Source: a virus. Taken from it: 31,505 nt of DNA. Where the stretch lies: the IMG/VR virus record IMGVR_UViG_3300025141_000463, positions 1 through 31,505 of that record. One strand, 5' to 3'. Position 1 is the first letter of the stretch; each line of letters begins with the position of its first letter. The notes under the pieces were generated by a model. The model made no database searches. It had not been told where the DNA came from and was given only the letters and a program-made list of their open reading frames with translations. A program made the translations under genes and the position numbers. Below, one piece after another: positions 29,041 through 31,505 of the stretch.

Positions 29041-29048
29041 TATAAATA
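29041..29048 (+). promoter_or_regulatory. T4-type late promoter
   Basis: Exact TATAAATA, 18 bases before the ATG at 29067, one base after the end of a 9-base inverted repeat. No -35 box (the region 17 bases upstream is ATCCCC). Confidence 0.65.
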
Positions 29049-29066
29049 CTAACATAGGCAAATATT

Positions 29067-29267
29067 ATGACAATTACTCAAAAACAATACGAACAAAATT
29101 ACGAACAACTTCAAAGGCATAGAAAGCATGAGAAGGATCTTAAAGAATGGGCAAAAGACTTTCCATTTGATCCTCTTAAGCAGAAAATTACAGGCAAAGA
29201 CTGGCGCAAATATAAACAGGCACGCAAAAAGGCATCAGACCAGTTGAAGTCTTTAAATTCAGTTTAA
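29067..29267 (+). CDS. Small charged protein with its own late promoter
   Basis: 66 residues, highly charged and helical (QNYEQLQRHRKHEKDLKEWA, then KDWRKYKQARKKASDQLKSL), net basic. No family recognised. It is the only gene in an otherwise non-coding 800-base stretch and has a dedicated TATAAATA, which argues that it is real. The ribosome site is weak (ATAGGC). Confidence 0.55.
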   Translation: MTITQKQYEQNYEQLQRHRKHEKDLKEWAKDFPFDPLKQKITGKDWRKYKQARKKASDQLKSLNSV

Positions 29268-29660
29268 AACGCAGGTTGTAATACGTCGGCTAATGACCCT
29301 GCTTTAATGTATAATGCTTAACAGTTATACATTGTATAGTGCCGCTAATTTCCTAATTTATTAGGTTGGAAGTTTTAATACATACGTCTTCCATAAAATT
29401 CTGTTAAGTCGTTTGGATATAAAGCCAAGCGAGACGGCTATAGTAGTGAGATACTTTTTGATGTTGATGGTTCATCTTTTTGTGTCAGAAACTACTATAG
29501 CCGTCGTATGAATTCATTGCCAAGCTAATTTAAGAACTTCTATATAAAAGAAAATAAATGTGTTTGAGCGATAGCGAAAACAAGATGTCTGTTAAGACAT
29601 CTACTAATAAGCCGTTAATAATGCAATAATGCCTTGTTTAACCCCTTATAGAAGGGATTA
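29268..29660 (+). other. Array of perfect hairpins (possible origin or structured RNA)
   Basis: No credible gene. Perfect stem-loops: ATGTATAA/TTATACAT (29307-29314 with 29325-29332), CCTAAT/ATTAGG (29352-29357 with 29360-29365), TGGAAG/CTTCCA (29367-29372 with 29388-29393), a 15-base arm GACGGCTATAGTAGT with its complement (29433-29447 with 29491-29505), AGATGTCT/AGACATCT (29583-29590 with 29595-29602), and CCCTT/AAGGG (29643-29647 with 29652-29656). Stem density is far above other gaps. Confidence 0.65.
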
Positions 29661-29661
29661 A

Positions 29662-29669
29662 TATAAATA
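29662..29669 (+). promoter_or_regulatory. T4-type late promoter
   Basis: Exact TATAAATA after the CCCTT/AAGGG hairpin, 21 bases before the small reading frame at 29691, serving the last plus-strand unit (29691-31031). Confidence 0.65.
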
Positions 29670-29690
29670 TGTATGAGGAAGAGAACAACG

Positions 29691-29753
29691 ATGAAGAGCA
29701 ATTTCCTGTTAGATGTGGGCTGTCATATCCTTATTTCTCAGTTTGCTCGATAA
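29691..29753 (+). CDS. Possible 20-residue leader peptide
   Basis: ATG with an AGGAAG site 9 bases upstream, product MKSNFLLDVGCHILISQFAR. Further mini-frames follow before the next gene (for example ATG 29783 to TGA, MHQMFS). It may be a leader that tunes translation downstream, or chance. No related sequence recognised. Confidence 0.25.
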   Translation: MKSNFLLDVGCHILISQFAR

Positions 29754-29859
29754 CACGCATTAATATCATCCTGGTGATAGTGATGCATCAAATGTTCTCC
29801 TGAACATGACTTCCTATTGTGTTGCATCGTTTTCTCTTTCTCACTTAATTGGATTAACA

Positions 29860-30342
29860 ATGCAAACAACATTCCAGGAACAACTTCAAGAATTTCCTTA
29901 CCTCCTAGAGAAGATATTAGCCAACAAGAAGTTTAACTCACGAATACACATTAGAAAAGTAGAGTCTAGACTGAACCCTCTCTGGAGGAACATACTGCAA
30001 TATCACAGTGATGTTGATATAGTTGATTGGTTAAGTGCTTTGTCAAGAGTTAATATAGATACGACATTAGATCCTAACAAGCAATACGACATGGTCTATA
30101 CTATTGCTTTAAACAAGCCAGTCATAGAGGACTTACAGGTATTAAAAAAAATTCAGTTATTAGCCTCTCAGAACATACACATTATTAAATTAGAACATAA
30201 CACAGACTTCACATATTATCAAGAGCTGATAGAATCTACAGGAATCCATGAAGCAACCGACTTACGAAGATGGAGAGAATACCTATGCTGTCAAACGAGA
30301 ACAATAACAAGAGTGTGGCGCCGCCCAGGAATACTTGCATAG
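29860..30342 (+). CDS. Hypothetical protein, 160 residues
   Basis: Start taken at ATG 29860 (MQTTFQEQL), which has GGAT 7 bases upstream and begins a normal-looking chain; an in-frame ATG at 29806 adds 18 residues with no good ribosome site. The protein is alpha/beta, with FPYLLEKILANKKFN, VDIVDWLSAL, YDMVYTIALNKPVIEDLQVLKKI and IHIIKLEHN, suggesting alternating strands and helices. No family recognised. Its end overlaps the glycosyltransferase gene by 58 bases, in a different frame. C-terminus is Arg/Trp-rich. Confidence 0.55.
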   Translation: MQTTFQEQLQEFPYLLEKILANKKFNSRIHIRKVESRLNPLWRNILQYHSDVDIVDWLSALSRVNIDTTLDPNKQYDMVYTIALNKPVIEDLQVLKKIQLLASQNIHIIKLEHNTDFTYYQELIESTGIHEATDLRRWREYLCCQTRTITRVWRRPGILA

Positions 30343-31031
30343 TAACCTGCTTAAACAGTAAGCTATACAAGGAATACGGACATAAAACCCTAGCATCATT
30401 CCCAAAGACTATACAAAAGTATATATGGAGTGAAGACACTATTGATGGACTAGATACCCTAGAACTAACTGACTTATCCTTCTATAATAGAAACAAAGAC
30501 AAACCCTTTAACAGTTATAAGCATGATGCAGTTAGATTCCACTGGAAAGTCAACGCAATATACAACACACTACAACACACAACCTGGTTTGGTTATGATG
30601 CATTAGTATGGATAGATGCTGACACACTATTCCTGCAAGACATAGACGAATCCTGGATTAAAGCCAACATAAGCACAACAGGCATTATGTCATACTTAGG
30701 TCGCCCTAACTACTATAGTGAATGCTCTTTATTATACTTCAACTTAAGACACCCAGACACAGAGCAATACATAACAGACGTGTGGAACTTATACGTTACT
30801 GACTGCGTATATGAATTAAAAGAATATCATGATAGTTACTTGTGGGATGAAATAAGAAAGTCATATGAGTTTAGTCCTAAGTGGGCACACTTTAGAGACT
30901 TAGGTGCCGGCATAGACAAAGTAGCAGGCGGACACATAAGCTCACACCTATATGGACAATACTTTGATCATATGAAAGGTAAACGTAAGACTAAAGGAAG
31001 TAGTCCAGAAAACAAGTATAATAAGCAATAA
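30285..31031 (+). CDS. Glycosyltransferase (GT-A fold)
   Basis: 248 residues. Start chosen at ATG 30285, which has GGAGAG 8 bases upstream; an ATG at 30270 would add five residues. CIVTCLNSKLYKEYG opens the nucleotide-binding fold, DAVRFHWKVNAIYNTL matches the 'd..RF~~k~~a~~~~l' segment and VWIDADTLFLQDI (108-120) holds the DAD metal motif of GT-A enzymes. It probably adds a sugar to a surface structure or virion protein. Its end is followed by a convergent gene. Confidence 0.75.
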   Translation: MLSNENNNKSVAPPRNTCIVTCLNSKLYKEYGHKTLASFPKTIQKYIWSEDTIDGLDTLELTDLSFYNRNKDKPFNSYKHDAVRFHWKVNAIYNTLQHTTWFGYDALVWIDADTLFLQDIDESWIKANISTTGIMSYLGRPNYYSECSLLYFNLRHPDTEQYITDVWNLYVTDCVYELKEYHDSYLWDEIRKSYEFSPKWAHFRDLGAGIDKVAGGHISSHLYGQYFDHMKGKRKTKGSSPENKYNKQ

Positions 31032-31189
31032 TGATAGAAAATTTAACACAATTAAGTTGAATTGTTAATAATTTGAGTTAGGGTAATGTAGCTTGTAGGT
31101 AGTTGTAGAGCAATTGGTAAGATGATTTATGAAATGTGGCCACCCCACCTAAGTCGTTGAAAACCTTAGATTTATTGTCCTTCCATGGT
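31032..31189. other. Gap between convergent genes
   Basis: No gene. Small inverted repeats: CAATT/AATTG near 31048-31063 and CTAAG/CTTAG near 31149-31168. A faint tRNA-like D-arm (31110-31125) was not supported by the rest. May hold terminators for both convergent units. Confidence 0.4.
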
Positions 31190-31324
31190 CTAAAGCCTCT
31201 GTCGCCATGGTTCTCCACTGATTTCGGACAGCTTTTCTACCATTCTTCTACCGTGATTTAATCTGGATAAGCCACATTGGAGGCATTTTGGATAGTCATA
31301 CGGATGGTTACACCCTCTTCCCAT
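31190..31324 (-). CDS. 44-residue zinc-type protein, sigma70-promoted
   Basis: From ATG 31324 the product is MGRGCNHPYDYPKCLQCG, then a helical, basic tail (RLNHGRRMVEKLSEI) and GEPWRQRL. Cys5, His7, Cys14 and Cys17 can bind one zinc (CxHx6Cx2C). A sigma70 promoter ends nine bases upstream, so the message would be nearly leaderless. A longer TTG start at 31378 has no ribosome site and would lie upstream of that promoter. It is the only protein gene found with a host-type promoter, so it may act early, perhaps as a regulator. Confidence 0.5.
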   Translation of the reverse strand: MGRGCNHPYDYPKCLQCGLSRLNHGRRMVEKLSEISGEPWRQRL

Positions 31325-31333
31325 TGTTCTTAC

Positions 31334-31362
31334 AGTATAACATACTTGGGGCCAGAAGTCAA
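31334..31362 (-). promoter_or_regulatory. Sigma70-type promoter, minus strand
   Basis: On the minus strand TTGACT (31362-31357), 17-base spacer and TATACT (31339-31334). It has the same -10 box and spacing as the plus-strand promoter at 31418 and shares ATGTTATACT with it. It faces the 44-residue zinc-type gene. Confidence 0.65.
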
Positions 31363-31417
31363 CCCCTAATTCAACCAAAAAACGGTAAAGAAACCGTGAG
31401 AAATGGTAGGCCAGAGG

Positions 31418-31446
31418 TTGATTTTTTTCTAATTTGATGTTATACT
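31418..31446 (+). promoter_or_regulatory. Sigma70-type promoter reading into the structured region
   Basis: A -35 box TTGATT (31418-31423), a 17-base spacer and a -10 box TATACT (31441-31446) make a good sigma70 promoter, so host RNA polymerase could use it without phage factors. Transcription would start near the end of the contig and run into bases 31-232, where no convincing gene lies on this strand. It is one of only two good sigma70 promoters seen; nearly all other promoter-like sites are NATAAATA. Confidence 0.6.
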
Positions 31447-31505
31447 AGAGATAATGGCCGGGGGCGTCCTACTACGGTGGGAATTGGTGGGCAGGGAGTT
31501 GCTTT
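31421..31505. repeat. Terminal direct repeat, right copy
   Basis: Second copy of the 85-base terminal repeat (84 of 85 identical to bases 1-85). Only here is the upstream flank with the -35 promoter element visible, because the left copy is cut by the contig start. On a closed circle the two copies would collapse to one, giving a genome of about 31,420 bp. Confidence 0.9.

Noticed and set aside
29806-29859. Longer start for the gene at 29860
   Set aside because: The 18 extra residues have no good ribosome site and look unlike the rest; the ATG at 29860 has a GGA site.
31080-31150. tRNA-like stretch with a D-arm-like GAGCAATTGGTAAGA
   Set aside because: No acceptor stem or GTTCGA-type T-loop can be placed around it, so no cloverleaf forms.

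Overview
The window looks like the near-complete, circularly closing genome (about 31.4 kb) of a tailed virus or virus-like element with a long non-contractile (siphovirus-type) tail, probably from a marine bacterium. Evidence for a virus: small and large terminase, portal, scaffold, HK97-type capsid protein, head-tail connectors, tail tube protein, tail chaperone with a -1 frameshift, 842-residue tape measure, tail tip proteins and many fibre proteins. Evidence for a marine setting: low GC (about one third G+C by eye), fibre and adhesin styles typical of marine phages, an asparagine synthetase, and promoters of the form NATAAATA, the late promoter known from T4-like marine myoviruses. The last 85 bases repeat the first 85 with one mismatch, so the contig probably closes on itself.

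Layout. 31333-31505 and 1-232: a control region with two divergent sigma70-type promoters. One reads left into a 44-residue zinc-type protein; the other reads right into a GC-rich, structured, apparently non-coding stretch holding two copies of a hairpin repeat. 235-1162 (minus): three small genes, one a lipoprotein. 1180-1196: two late-type promoters back to back. 1224-5008: surface-sugar and modification genes (three glycosyltransferase-like proteins, a methyltransferase, two small proteins related to HNH endonucleases). 5106-10449: tail fibre and adhesin genes. 10449-13391: terminase and portal. 13391-15549: small accessory genes and a full-length asparagine synthetase. 15662-17259: scaffold and capsid, closed by a strong terminator. 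17459-28344: connectors, tail tube, chaperones, tape measure, tail tip and fibres. 28354-28859: a small membrane protein resembling XhlA, and a zinc-ribbon protein. 28860-29690: mostly non-coding, with a dense run of perfect hairpins around one small gene. 29691-31031: an unknown protein and another glycosyltransferase.

How it works together. Nearly every gene is for building, decorating or packaging a virion. I find no DNA polymerase, primase, helicase, ligase, integrase, RNA polymerase, sigma factor, sliding clamp, repressor or endolysin. Nine NATAAATA motifs were found by eye on the two strands, and all nine lie in short gaps upstream of genes. In T4-type phages this promoter needs phage gp55, gp33 and the gp45 clamp, none of which is recognisable here. 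The simplest bold reading is an element that carries its own capsid and tail but borrows replication and late transcription from a co-infecting T4-like phage (the reverse of classical capsid-stealing satellites), or one segment of a divided genome. This is inference. A second genome-wide signal is the apparent total absence of GCAGC/GCTGC, with alanine codons chosen to avoid it.
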